Source: Armatimonadota bacterium (GTDB lineage: Bacteria > Sysuimicrobiota > Sysuimicrobiia > Sysuimicrobiales > VGFF01). Taken from it: a stretch of 22,170 nucleotides of DNA. The stretch spans positions 1 to 22,170 of the forward strand of contig VGFF01000021.1 in NCBI GenBank assembly GCA_016868955.1, written 5' to 3'. The notes below the pieces were generated by a model. That model worked only from the letters and a program-made list of their open reading frames with translations. It did not search any database and was not told the origin of the DNA. Of this stretch, positions 8,101 to 15,305 are shown piece after piece; position 1 is the first letter of the stretch, and each line of letters begins with the position of its first letter. Position numbers and translations under genes: made by a program.

Positions 8101-9521
8101 ACCCTTGTCTGCCCTGCCGTTCCGCTGGCCGCGATGACCCCCGTGATCTGCGCTCGGGCCGGCAACGACAATCCGAACCGGTCGCCGATCGATGTTGGTA
8201 CGTCGGCGAGACGAGCGCCGGCCAAATACCGCAGCGGATCGTCGAGACCGAGCACGACATCGCCGTCGATCGAGCCGCCCGCGATCGACAACTGCAGATC
8301 GTCGAGCGCCAGCGTCCGCGCGGCGTAGCGGATGCCGCTCCGCACGTCGTGAACCGTCGTTTCGCCGAGGGTCGCAAACGGGGCGGCGACGTCCCCCTCG
8401 ACGCGGAGGAACTGCGGCGTGCCTCGTACGCGCAGCGTGCCGCTGACGCGCCCACGCACGGCCGGTGCGTCCGGCGCGAAGAGCCGGCGCAGCGCCGCCA
8501 TGTCCAGGTCGCGGCCAGCGACAGCGAGATCGACGCGTGGCGCGGTGCTGACGACGACCTCGCCGTCCACGCGGGCCGGCGAACCGCCGTACCGGAAGGT
8601 CACGTCGCGCAGGTTCAGCGTCCCCGGTCGCATCTCGACGCGGCCTTGCAAGCTGGTCAATCGGTCCGTGTGCGGCGCCAGCTGGACCGAGGCGTCGCGC
8701 ACCTCCAGGGTGCCGGTGACGTCCGGGGCCTGATGGTACGAAGGAGCGTAAACGTGCAGCCGCGCGTCGACGCGGCCGGCCTCCCACCGCAATGCGGCGT
8801 CGCGCAGAAAGTAGGGCGCCAAGCCGGGAATGACGGCGTCGCGCGCGGCGATGTCGAGATCGATCGCCCCGTCGCGGACATCCACCCATCCGATCGCCCG
8901 CACGCCGGACGCGGCGCCGTTCGCGACGGCGGCGGCGGACAGGCGATGCAGGGGATCGTCGCGTGTATCGACGCGGGCCTCGAGCCGAGAGAACCCGACG
9001 CGGAACGGCGATGCGAGCTCGCGATCGAAGTCCGCGAACGCGACGCGGCCGCCGCGCACGACGATCACGGCGCGGAGCACGGGGCCCGCGGGCGCGCCGG
9101 GAGGCCACGCCTGGAAGAGCGTCTCCACGTTCCAGCGCCCGGCCGCGCTCCGTACCAGATCGAGCGCCAAACCGTCGACTTCGACGCGCCGGATCGCGGG
9201 AACGGTCGTCCGCGTGCCGGCCCATAGATCGCGCAGGAGCGTATCGACGTCGAACGCGACGCGAACGCGCGACGCCGCGACGAGAGGCCCATCGCGCGGC
9301 GTCGGTCCGCGTTCGACGCGGACGTCATGGAAGACGAGGCCGCGCCACGGATCGCCGCTGATGCGGGAGAACCGCACGGGGTGCCGCAGCGCACGCGTCA
9401 ACTCCGCTTGGAGCGCGCGACGGGTCCAGTCGTCGACCCAGCCGCTCTGCCACAATCCGATCGTGACTCCAAGGCCGGAGAGGACGAAGAGGGCGACGAG
9501 GAGAGGAAAGTTTCTTCGCAT
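5196..9521 (-). CDS. tamB: TamB-like translocation and assembly protein (DUF490)
   Basis: A 1441-residue protein with an N-terminal signal anchor (basic MRRN, hydrophobic residues about 6-24). A very long region of repeating beta-strand units follows (alternating short phrases such as GTLRVRGTPQFLRVEGDV and GTLRLAGPLSNPRAELDV). The C-terminal DUF490-like end has GRFVVDQLHFTV, then WALEYRFAPNYALVLGSD, and an aromatic terminus. TamB/AsmA-like proteins form long hydrophobic grooves spanning the periplasm. They are linked to outer-membrane protein assembly through an Omp85 partner and to phospholipid transport. E. coli TamB is about 1260 residues, so this one is somewhat long. The stop lies 67 nt before the chosen bamA start. 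A direct tamB-bamA pairing is common in diderms that lack a separate TamA. The start ATG has only a weak ribosome binding site, 32 nt after the preceding gene. Confidence 0.9.
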   Translation of the reverse strand: MRRNFPLLVALFVLSGLGVTIGLWQSGWVDDWTRRALQAELTRALRHPVRFSRISGDPWRGLVFHDVRVERGPTPRDGPLVAASRVRVAFDVDTLLRDLWAGTRTTVPAIRRVEVDGLALDLVRSAAGRWNVETLFQAWPPGAPAGPVLRAVIVVRGGRVAFADFDRELASPFRVGFSRLEARVDTRDDPLHRLSAAAVANGAASGVRAIGWVDVRDGAIDLDIAARDAVIPGLAPYFLRDAALRWEAGRVDARLHVYAPSYHQAPDVTGTLEVRDASVQLAPHTDRLTSLQGRVEMRPGTLNLRDVTFRYGGSPARVDGEVVVSTAPRVDLAVAGRDLDMAALRRLFAPDAPAVRGRVSGTLRVRGTPQFLRVEGDVAAPFATLGETTVHDVRSGIRYAARTLALDDLQLSIAGGSIDGDVVLGLDDPLRYLAGARLADVPTSIGDRFGLSLPARAQITGVIAASGTAGQTRVAGFVRAPFADVSGWRVMEPRLSFWYDDGNLWIDHASARYGDSSLAAWGSVARDGRLRIGGLARDVDVVTVADRFGSSLPIAGRASSVFKLEGTLAEPTLAGTLTATDGRVGTVAFDDVLAEFLLTRRALHLVRLSVRDGEDLYRIEGDASWGPFGGLSLTLSTEGADAQRLARIAGLSTPVAGVLSGAVRLGGTIPVPKAEGTFSWRDGSILGQSFDRVDAELAWRDGVIDLRRAAVRRNESSAVARGQVYADGRLSLDFEASRLRLEDLGLLRNPAFALRGDLELRGRVEGTVAVPDLTASIRTDNLVVNAQRFDRAEGVVRWRAGTLFLDPVALTLGPSLYTARGTLRFDGDPVADLEAELRAGNVRALLRLGRISADASGTIDGTLRLAGPLSNPRAELDVTVRDATWNRVPIRVARGRLSLSNRRVDIQQLEATPTEGRLAAIGFFNFDGRSEVEVSGENLPVDLLRMPLRFRQPLLGRFGFTLQLVGTLQDPRAGLTFEMTGAGPEGAVADRIIGEAFYRDGELTIEQVLIERSGQRLRIAGEIPADPVSVRVDPDRQLSLRVVADQTDLSVLRLFVPAVEQAQGGIGGQVEVSGTIANPRLEGGFTVTDGRIKLFGVNTPLDGLRGQLQFVENRARLTQFEGGLGSGRVMAGAELVFRDLEPNVVDATLRFSNATLDVPNLYRGQIDGTLALTGPAANPVAGGRLVFSAGELITVLAPSRPTAGTGPSIAFNMEVAAGPALFANVGSLRVALQGGLHVGGALGRPMLNGTIVGTGGQYRAFGIPFELEQATGTFQEFRGLEPLITARARTRVNDVTIFANIRGTPRELSLVLTSEPSLSQEHIAQLLAEKTGFAGQLNRNSITALVAKELSRLLLGDFETRLRELLGLTEFEIDYDFQRPLQLRLGRFVVDQLHFTVTTTLGEQTAAAWALEYRFAPNYALVLGSDRRNPWRILVRAAFEW

Positions 9522-9553
9522 CCGGAACCGGCGGCCGCTGAGCCGCGTATCGG

Positions 9554-9961
9554 CTATTCGACGACCATGCGCAGGACCGCTCCTCCGCCCACGACGTAAG
9601 GCATTCGGACGAGCCGGCCGGCGGACTGATCGAAGTTCACGAAACGACGGGCCGGATCGTCGCTCGGAGGCAGGCCCGCCGGCGTGAGTTGAATCAAGTA
9701 GTCGGTATTCTTGCCGAAATCCTCGAAGAACGCCATCTGATCGGCGAGGCTGCGAAACCGTCCGGCGGACCGCTCGCTGGAGATCCGTGCCCCGAACAAG
9801 CTGCCGACGGGGACACCATCGGGTACGGCGGCGCTGGAAAAGGAGAAGATGGCAAGGTCGTCCGCGGCCGGAAGCGGCGAGGGCGCAATGGGCATGATCA
9901 AGAGGAGGAAGAGCGTAAACGCGGCGACGGCGCGAACGATCCGCTCCATCGAATTCGCCAT
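9554..9961 (-). CDS. Small exported protein of unknown function
   Basis: A 135-residue protein that I do not recognise. The ATG at 9961 has an AGGAGG ribosome binding site (9970-9975) 8 nt upstream, so the start is secure. Residues about 8-32 form a signal peptide (hydrophobic AAFTLFLLLIMPIA, possible cleavage after LPAA). The mature part is about 100 residues, with no cysteine and no further membrane segment. It contains FFEDFGKNTDYLIQLTP and ends GGGAVLRMVVE, which suggests a small mostly beta fold. It is the first gene after the terminator at 10138-10165 and lies 32 nt ahead of tamB, so it probably leads the envelope operon. That position suggests a periplasmic role with TamB/BamA. This is inference from context only. 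Confidence 0.72.
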   Translation of the reverse strand: MANSMERIVRAVAAFTLFLLLIMPIAPSPLPAADDLAIFSFSSAAVPDGVPVGSLFGARISSERSAGRFRSLADQMAFFEDFGKNTDYLIQLTPAGLPPSDDPARRFVNFDQSAGRLVRMPYVVGGGAVLRMVVE

Positions 9962-9969
9962 CGGCGAGA

Positions 9970-9975
9970 CCTCCT
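9970..9975 (-). promoter_or_regulatory. Ribosome binding site of the small exported protein
   Basis: Reads AGGAGG on the minus strand, 8 nt before the ATG at 9961. It selects this ATG over the in-frame ATG four codons later. Confidence 0.75.
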
Positions 9976-10081
9976 CTCCGACATCACGACCGGCGGGACA
10001 GGCCGTTAGCCTGCCCTAAGTGCTGGCCGTGGTTCCGGATGAGCGATAGACAGGGCGGGCGGAAGGCGAATCCGCGTTCTC

Positions 10082-10090
10082 ATGCTACCA
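10082..10090 (-). promoter_or_regulatory. Possible extended -10 promoter of the envelope operon
   Basis: The minus strand reads TGGTAGCAT, which fits an extended -10 element (TGn followed by TAnnnT). It lies between the terminator at 10138-10165 and the gene starting at 9961, where a new transcription unit should begin. No convincing -35 is visible 16-18 nt upstream. The leader would be about 115 nt. The rest of the 248-nt gap (9962-10209) shows only the terminator and the ribosome binding site at 9970-9975. Confidence 0.25.
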
Positions 10091-10137
10091 CAGCGCCGTC
10101 GACCCGACTGGCGCACTGCTCGGCGATGGGAAAACGA

Positions 10138-10165
10138 CGGCGCCGTGGTCGCGACCACGGCGCCG
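10138..10165 (-). terminator. Intrinsic terminator: 28-bp perfect palindrome plus T-run
   Basis: The two 14-nt halves are exact reverse complements (left half CGGCGCCGTGGTCG). In the leftward transcript the GC-rich hairpin is followed by TCGTTTTCCC, a short T-run as expected of a Rho-independent terminator. It lies 44 nt after the stop of the lipoyl-fold gene at 10210 and closes the terC-glmU-prs-wecA-wecB operon. Confidence 0.85.
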
Positions 10166-10209
10166 ATTGAGCTCAGGAACCACCGCCGAATACGGCGGTT
10201 GCCAACCTT

Positions 10210-10515
10210 CTACCGTGGACCGATCCGGGCGACCATGTCGCCTGGGCTGACGCGGTCCCCGACGCGAATCAGCACTTCGCTGACGATGCCGTCACGGTTC
10301 GCGCGCGCCGCCACCTCGCGCGGCTTGGTCGCCGTCTGGACGAAAATCAACGGCGTGCCCTCCTGAACGGCAGTCCCGGCGGCCACGGTCTCGATCACGA
10401 CGCCGCCGATGCTCGCGCGCACCACCACCGCGGATGGCGCCGCGATCGCGGCTGCCGCGAATGTTCCGACGACGACTCCAGCCACCAACGCCGCTTGCCA
10501 TCTCCCGATCCGCAT
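10210..10515 (-). CDS. Secreted biotinyl/lipoyl-fold (barrel-sandwich hybrid) protein
   Basis: A 101-residue protein. The ATG at 10515 is preceded by AGGAGG (10525-10530) 9 nt upstream, and is preferred over an in-frame ATG at 10551. Residues 1-26 are a signal peptide with hydrophobic ALVAGVVVGTFAAAA and likely cleavage at AIA-AP. The rest is one biotinyl/lipoyl-like domain with both half-motifs: IGGVVIETVAAGTAVQEGTPL and later NRDGIVSEVLIRVGDRVSPG. Such folds occur in biotin and lipoyl carriers and as hairpin-flanking domains of HlyD/RND adaptor proteins. A lysine (ATKPRE) falls near the modified-lysine position but lacks the MKM or DKA context. No hairpin or partner-binding domain is attached. 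It is the last gene of the polysaccharide-precursor operon. Function unknown; an extracytoplasmic adaptor or binding protein is possible. Confidence 0.75.
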   Translation of the reverse strand: MRIGRWQAALVAGVVVGTFAAAAIAAPSAVVVRASIGGVVIETVAAGTAVQEGTPLIFVQTATKPREVAARANRDGIVSEVLIRVGDRVSPGDMVARIGPR

Positions 10516-10578
10516 CGAAGTCGCCCTCCTCTCCTGACCGACCTCGCGCATCGCCTTAACTGTATCCCAAAACGCACG

Positions 10579-11772
10579 TCAACCGGGAAATGTTCCCGCG
10601 CCGCCGTGCCCGGTGGCGCGCGGGCGGGGCACGAACGGCGCCGGGGGCGCGTCCGAGAACCCGAAACGGTACCGCAACGCCGCGACGATTCGCTCGCACG
10701 CGTGCCCGTCACCGTAGGGATTCGTCGCGTGCGCCATGCGCTGGTAGGCGTCGGCATCGGTCAGGAGCGTCGCCGCTTCCCGCACGATGGTCTCCGTGTC
10801 CGTGCCGACGAGCTTCACGGTACCGGCATCGACGCCCTCCGGGCGTTCCGTGGTCTCTCGCAGCACGAGCACCGGCGTTCCCAGAGCGGGGGCTTCCTCC
10901 TGCACGCCACCGGAATCCGTCAGGATCAAGTGCGCCCGGTTTTGCAGGTGCACGAACGGACCGTAGCTCGGCGGCTCGATGAGATGGACGCGCGGACGTG
11001 ACCGCAAGACCGCCTCGACCGTGTCGCGAACGAAGGGATTTCGATGCATGGCAAAGAGCACTTCAACGTCGTCGAACCGCTCGACGAGCGTTGCGATGGC
11101 CGTGCAGATGTTGCGCATCGGCTCTCCCCAGTTCTCCCGCCGGTGCGCCGTTACCAGGAGCAAGCGGCGATCCCCAGACAACGCGGGGAGACCCGCCAGC
11201 GGCACCGTCCGTCCCGATATTTCGTACAGCGCGTCGATGACCGTGTTGCCGGTCACGTAGATGGACGCCGGGTCGACGTTCTCGCGCGCGAGGTTATCGC
11301 GGGCACGATCCGTCGGCGCGAAGTGAACGTCCGCGAGCACACCGGTCATATGCCGATACGCCTCTTCCGGAAACGGATGCGCCTTGTTGCCCGTGCGCAG
11401 CCCCGCCTCGATGTGCGCGATCGCGACGCGATTGTAGAACGCGACGAGCGCGCCGCAGAAGCTCGGCGCCGCGTCGCCTTGGACCACGACCATCGACGGC
11501 TGGACCTTGCGGACGACGTCGTCGAGACGCTCCATCGTCCGCACGGTGATGTCACTCAGCGTCTGTCGCGGTCGCATGACGTCGAGATCGAAGTCCGGCG
11601 CGAGGTCGAACAGCCGCAGCACTTGATCGAGCATCTCTCGATGCTGTGCCGTCGCAACGAGGATCGGACGAAAGCGTTCGTCCTTCTGCAGCGCCTTGAC
11701 GAGCGGCGCCATCTTCACCGCGTCGGGCCGCGTGCCGACGATCGCCAGCAGGGGAAGCGGAGCGGTCGTCAT
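10579..11772 (-). CDS. wecB: UDP-N-acetylglucosamine 2-epimerase (non-hydrolysing)
   Basis: WecB interconverts UDP-GlcNAc and UDP-ManNAc, a precursor of surface polysaccharides. The protein has 397 residues from the ATG at 11772, whose A overlaps the TGA of the preceding gene (TGATG). A longer in-frame start at 11895 lies inside that gene and gives a nonsense N-terminus. Family motifs are clear: VGTRPDAVKMAPLV (12-25), QHREML (43-48), HIEAGLRTG (120-128), HPFPEE (132-137), TAHRREN (208-214) and DSGGVQEEAPALG near 290. The expected catalytic acids D100, E122 and E136, and H210, are kept. The usual GDTTT stretch after the acid reads GDAAPS here, a small departure. The C-terminal 20 residues are a Pro/Arg/Gly-rich tail. 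Confidence 0.94.
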   Translation of the reverse strand: MTTAPLPLLAIVGTRPDAVKMAPLVKALQKDERFRPILVATAQHREMLDQVLRLFDLAPDFDLDVMRPRQTLSDITVRTMERLDDVVRKVQPSMVVVQGDAAPSFCGALVAFYNRVAIAHIEAGLRTGNKAHPFPEEAYRHMTGVLADVHFAPTDRARDNLARENVDPASIYVTGNTVIDALYEISGRTVPLAGLPALSGDRRLLLVTAHRRENWGEPMRNICTAIATLVERFDDVEVLFAMHRNPFVRDTVEAVLRSRPRVHLIEPPSYGPFVHLQNRAHLILTDSGGVQEEAPALGTPVLVLRETTERPEGVDAGTVKLVGTDTETIVREAATLLTDADAYQRMAHATNPYGDGHACERIVAALRYRFGFSDAPPAPFVPRPRATGHGGAGTFPG

Positions 11773-12878
11773 CAGGCGTCGCGCGACCGGCGAATCAGGA
11801 GCAGCCCCATCCGTTTGGCGGAGACGCCGAGCGCGCCAGCGAGAACGACGAACAACTCCATCGTGATGACGCGGTCGACGCTGCCCGACAGGCATAGCGC
11901 GGCGACACCGAGCAGGCTCGTCGCGCAGTAGAGGACGAACACCGTCTCCCGCTGGCTGAGTCCGCGATCAAGCAGGCGATGGTGGAGGTGTCCGCGGTCG
12001 GGATAGAAGACGGGCAGCCCGCGCCGCAGCCGCCGCAGGATGGCGAACGCCGTGTCGAAGATCGGCACGCCGAGGGCGAGCATCGGCACCGCCAGCGACA
12101 CCGCGGTGATGGTCTTGAACAGCCCGAGCACGGACACCGCCCCGAGCAGGAACCCCAGCAGCATCGCCCCGCCGTCGCCCATGATCACGCGCGCCGGATT
12201 GAAGTTGTAGCGGAGAAACGCGACGGCGCTGCCGACGACGGCTGCGGACAACGCGAGAATGGGCAATTCTTGGCGAGGCAGCGCCGCGGTGAAGAACGTC
12301 GCGCCGACGATCGCCGCGATGCCGGCCGCGAGACCGTCGACGCCGTCGATAAGGTTGACGGCGATCGCCGCCGATCCGACCCAGAACACCGTGAAGATCT
12401 GACCCGCGACGCCGAGGCCGAAGATCCCGCCCGTGAACGGATTCGAGAGGATCGGCGCCGTTAGGCCGAAAGCGACCGGGATCGCCGCGATGCCGTAGAT
12501 GAGCGGGAACTTGATCTTGCCGGACAGCGGTCGAAGGTCGTCATAGACACCGAGCGCGGCCATCGCGATCGCGCCGAGGAGGATGCCGACGACCGGAGGC
12601 GGTGCCGACGCAAACGGAACGGTCATGACGAGCTGGCCTGCGGCCACCACGATCTGGATGGACTTCATCGGCAGCGTCACGGCCGCCGCGACGAGAATGC
12701 CGAGGAAGATCGCGATGCCGCCGAGCCGCGGCAGCGGGCGGCAATTGATCCGGCGCCCCCCCGGATAGTCGATCGCGCCCGTCCAACGCGACAGGTGCTC
12801 CGTCGCCGGCGTCGCCCAATAGGTGAGAAGCCAGGCGACCGCCACCGCGATGACGAACGGCGGGATCTCGGCGCGCAT
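11772..12878 (-). CDS. wecA: Undecaprenyl-phosphate sugar-1-phosphate transferase (WecA/TagO/MraY family)
   Basis: A 368-residue polytopic membrane enzyme that would transfer a sugar phosphate, most likely GlcNAc-1-P, from its UDP form to undecaprenyl phosphate. This starts assembly of O-antigen, teichoic acid-like or capsule chains. About ten hydrophobic segments are visible. Family motifs are all present: PLPRLGG (48-54), GVYDDLRPL with D113/D114, NLIDGVDGLAAG (175-186), GDGGAMLLGF (234-243; usually GDSGS or GDTGS) and PDRGHLHHRLL (293-303). The HxHH cluster favours WecA/TagO/RgpG over MraY, as does the neighbouring wecB. Start ATG and upstream stop overlap as TGATG, so translation is coupled to prs. 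Confidence 0.93.
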   Translation of the reverse strand: MRAEIPPFVIAVAVAWLLTYWATPATEHLSRWTGAIDYPGGRRINCRPLPRLGGIAIFLGILVAAAVTLPMKSIQIVVAAGQLVMTVPFASAPPPVVGILLGAIAMAALGVYDDLRPLSGKIKFPLIYGIAAIPVAFGLTAPILSNPFTGGIFGLGVAGQIFTVFWVGSAAIAVNLIDGVDGLAAGIAAIVGATFFTAALPRQELPILALSAAVVGSAVAFLRYNFNPARVIMGDGGAMLLGFLLGAVSVLGLFKTITAVSLAVPMLALGVPIFDTAFAILRRLRRGLPVFYPDRGHLHHRLLDRGLSQRETVFVLYCATSLLGVAALCLSGSVDRVITMELFVVLAGALGVSAKRMGLLLIRRSRDA

Positions 12879-13903
12879 CAGGGCTCCACGGACGCGGGCT
12901 TACGCTCTCTCGGCGAGCCAACTCCGATCGGCGGGCCGATGAGCTCCGCCGTGACGGGCTGATCGTACAGCTCACTGACGGACGAGTTCGTGTGGATCCG
13001 CTGACTCGCCTGCGCGAGCAACGGCGCGACCGTGAGGACCCGAAGCTTGTCGAACCACTTCGCGGACGGGATCGGAATCGTGTCGGTCACGACGACCTCT
13101 TCGAACGGCGACGTCGACAGGCGCTGCACCGCGGGTCCCGACAGCACTGGATGCGTACAACAGGCGTAGACCGACGTTACGCCGCGTTTGAGGAGCGTAT
13201 GCGCCGCGGTCACGAGCGTGCCGGCCGTGTCGACCATGTCGTCGACGACGATCGCGGTGCGGCGGTACACCTTGCCGATGACGTGTACGACCTCGGAGAC
13301 CTGATTCGGCTTGTCGCGGCGCTTGTCGATGACGGCCAGCGGCGCGCCGATGACCTGCGCGAACTCCCGCGCCCGCTTCGATCCGCCGATATCCGGCGAG
13401 ACGACGACGACGTTCTCGAGCCCCTTGCGGCGGAAGTAGTCGCCGAGGATGTCGCGGGCGGTCAGGTGGTCGACCGGCAGGTTGAAGAAGCCACCGAGCT
13501 GACCCGTGTGCAGGTCGATGCAGAGCACGCGATCGGCGCCGGCGCGCTCGATAACGTTCGCGATCAAACGGGCCGTGATCGGCTCGCGCGCTTTCACCTT
13601 GCGATCCTGCCGCGCGTAGCCGAAATACGGGATGACGGTCGTGATCCGAGCCGCCGACGCCCGCCGCAGCGCGTCGATGAGGATCAGCATCTCCATGAGG
13701 TTGTCGGCGGACGGCGTGCAGGTAGGCTGCAAGATGAAACAATCGGCGCCGCGCACGCTTTCGTCGATGCGAACCTCGATCTCGCCGTCGGGGTATCGGG
13801 AAAGCCACACTTCCGACAGCGGCAGATCGAGAGCATTCGCGACGCGGCGCGCCAACGCGACGTTGGCGGTCCCGGCCAACAGCTTCATCCCGTCGCCGCT
13901 CAC
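12878..13903 (-). CDS. prs: Ribose-phosphate pyrophosphokinase (PRPP synthetase)
   Basis: Makes PRPP from ribose 5-phosphate and ATP for nucleotide, histidine and tryptophan synthesis. I start it at the GTG at 13903: GAGGAG (13912-13917) lies 8 nt upstream, and the codon overlaps the glmU stop (GTGA). A second candidate ATG at 13888 gives a protein five residues shorter. The 341-residue product carries SRYPDGEIEVRI (35-46), YFGYARQDRKV (93-103), DLHTGQLGGFF (130-140), VVSPDIGGSKRA (167-178) and the PRPP loop VVDDMVDTAGTL (219-230). The usual enzyme has about 315 residues; the extra length is a charged C-terminal tail. The glmU-prs pairing is a known conserved arrangement (gcaD-prs in Bacillus). 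Confidence 0.96.
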   Translation of the reverse strand: MSGDGMKLLAGTANVALARRVANALDLPLSEVWLSRYPDGEIEVRIDESVRGADCFILQPTCTPSADNLMEMLILIDALRRASAARITTVIPYFGYARQDRKVKAREPITARLIANVIERAGADRVLCIDLHTGQLGGFFNLPVDHLTARDILGDYFRRKGLENVVVVSPDIGGSKRAREFAQVIGAPLAVIDKRRDKPNQVSEVVHVIGKVYRRTAIVVDDMVDTAGTLVTAAHTLLKRGVTSVYACCTHPVLSGPAVQRLSTSPFEEVVVTDTIPIPSAKWFDKLRVLTVAPLLAQASQRIHTNSSVSELYDQPVTAELIGPPIGVGSPRERKPASVEP

Positions 13904-15282
13904 GGCTTCGGCTCCTCGCCCGCGGCCTGGAGCGACCGGATGACGCGCGCCGGGACGCCGATCGCCAGCTTGCCTGCGGGAACGTCCTTCGTCACGACCG
14001 ATCCCGCGCCCGTAACCGCGCCGGCGCCAATCCGCACCGGCGCGTTCAGCATCGTATCGCTGCCGATGAACGCACCGTCGTCGATGATCGTGCGGTGCTT
14101 CTCTCGGCTGCCGTAGCGTAGGTTGCACGTCACCGTTCCGGCACCGATGTTCACGCTCGCGCCCAGCATGGCGTCCCCAAGGTAGGACATGTGGTGGACT
14201 TTCGTCCCGTCGCCGACCTCCGCCTTCTTCATTTCGGCGTAGTTCCCGACCTCGACGCCCCGGCCGAGGCGGCAGCCCGGTCGCAGATGGGAAAACGGCC
14301 CGATGATGCACGCGTCGCCCATTTCGCTCTGCTCGACGACCGACCACCAGACGCGCACGCCGTCGCCGACGCGCGATCCGATGAGGTGCGCACCGGGTCC
14401 GATCGCACAGCGCCGCCCGATGACGCACGCTTCGTCGATCACGGAGAAGGGATGGATCACGGTATCGGCGCCGACCTGCGCGCCGTCCGCGATGTACGTG
14501 GTCGCCGGATCGACGATCGTAACCCCCTCGCCCATGAGGCGCTCGAGCGTCCGCGCCCGCAGCACCGACTCGGCACGGGCGAGCTCACCGCGCGAATTGA
14601 TACCCATGACCTCGTCGACCTCCGCGACCGTGAGGATGCCCACGCGATGGCCTGCGGCGCGCAGCCGCGCGAAGACGTCCGTGAGGTAGTACTCGCCTTG
14701 CGCGTTGTTGCGATCCAGGGTCCGCAGCGCCGCGCGCAGCGGTGCGGCCGCAAAGCACGCGATGCCCGTGTTGATCTCCCGAACCGCGCGCTCGGTAGGG
14801 GTGCAATCCGCCTCTTCGACGATCCGGAGGAACTCTCCCGCCGCGTCCCGCAAGACGCGGCCGTAGCCACGCGGATCGTCGCGCACCGTCGAGAGCAGCG
14901 TCGCGCCGGCGCAGGCGGCCGCCTGCGCGGCGACGAGGGCGCGATAGGTCTCGGCGCGAACGAGCGGCAGGTCGCCGTAGGTGACGAGGACGTGCCCGGC
15001 CCGCTCGTGGACGATCGGCATCACGGTCATGACCGCGTGCCCCGTGCCGAGCTGCTCCGCCTGCATCACCGTCCGCGCGCCGGGCGGCAACGCGGCCCGA
15101 ACCGCATCCGCCCCATGGCCGACGACGACGACCGGCGCCTCGTCGTCCGTCGTTGTCATGACGGCGCGGAGCACGTGATCGATCATCGCGCGACCGCCGA
15201 CGCGGTGCAGGACCTTCGGCGTGGCCGAGCGCATGCGCTTCCCCTGGCCCGCCGCGAGGATGATGACGTCGATCGGCTCCAC
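13900..15282 (-). CDS. glmU: Bifunctional N-acetylglucosamine-1-phosphate uridyltransferase/glucosamine-1-phosphate acetyltransferase
   Basis: GlmU acetylates glucosamine 1-phosphate and then uridylates it to UDP-GlcNAc, the precursor of peptidoglycan, lipid A and the sugars handled by the next genes. From the GTG at 15282 (GGAGG at 15289-15293, 6-nt spacer) it has 460 residues, like E. coli GlmU (456). Residues 1-230 are the nucleotidyltransferase: LAAGQGKRMRS (9-19), QAEQLGTGHAV (74-84), YGDLPL (102-107) and GINSR (227-231). From about 250 the left-handed beta-helix acetyltransferase follows, with RPG (334-336), GNYAEMKKAEVG (346-357) and HHMSYLGDA (363-371). The acetyl-CoA contact usually written NYDG reads NLRYGS (387-392), one residue longer than usual. 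A GTG at 15309, overlapping the terC stop, is a less likely start. Confidence 0.96.
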   Translation of the reverse strand: MEPIDVIILAAGQGKRMRSATPKVLHRVGGRAMIDHVLRAVMTTTDDEAPVVVVGHGADAVRAALPPGARTVMQAEQLGTGHAVMTVMPIVHERAGHVLVTYGDLPLVRAETYRALVAAQAAACAGATLLSTVRDDPRGYGRVLRDAAGEFLRIVEEADCTPTERAVREINTGIACFAAAPLRAALRTLDRNNAQGEYYLTDVFARLRAAGHRVGILTVAEVDEVMGINSRGELARAESVLRARTLERLMGEGVTIVDPATTYIADGAQVGADTVIHPFSVIDEACVIGRRCAIGPGAHLIGSRVGDGVRVWWSVVEQSEMGDACIIGPFSHLRPGCRLGRGVEVGNYAEMKKAEVGDGTKVHHMSYLGDAMLGASVNIGAGTVTCNLRYGSREKHRTIIDDGAFIGSDTMLNAPVRIGAGAVTGAGSVVTKDVPAGKLAIGVPARVIRSLQAAGEEPKP

Positions 15283-15305
15283 TTCGCCCCTCCCGGTCTG
15301 CGCCG

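Noticed and set aside
197..9227. Long rightward open frames opposite lpxD, the OmpH genes, bamA and tamB (for example 197-1564, 1902-3095 and 5823-7376)
   Set aside because: Their translations are low-complexity, rich in Arg, Asp and Ala, with no recognisable motif. They mirror real genes on the other strand and arise from strong GC bias at third codon positions.
10577..10598. TTGACG at the end of wecB plus the CGGGAA-ATG-TTCCCG inverted repeat, as promoter and operator of the lipoyl-fold gene
   Set aside because: No -10 at proper spacing is present (TACAGT is only 12 nt away), and the repeat lies in the wecB coding sequence. Readthrough from wecB is simpler.
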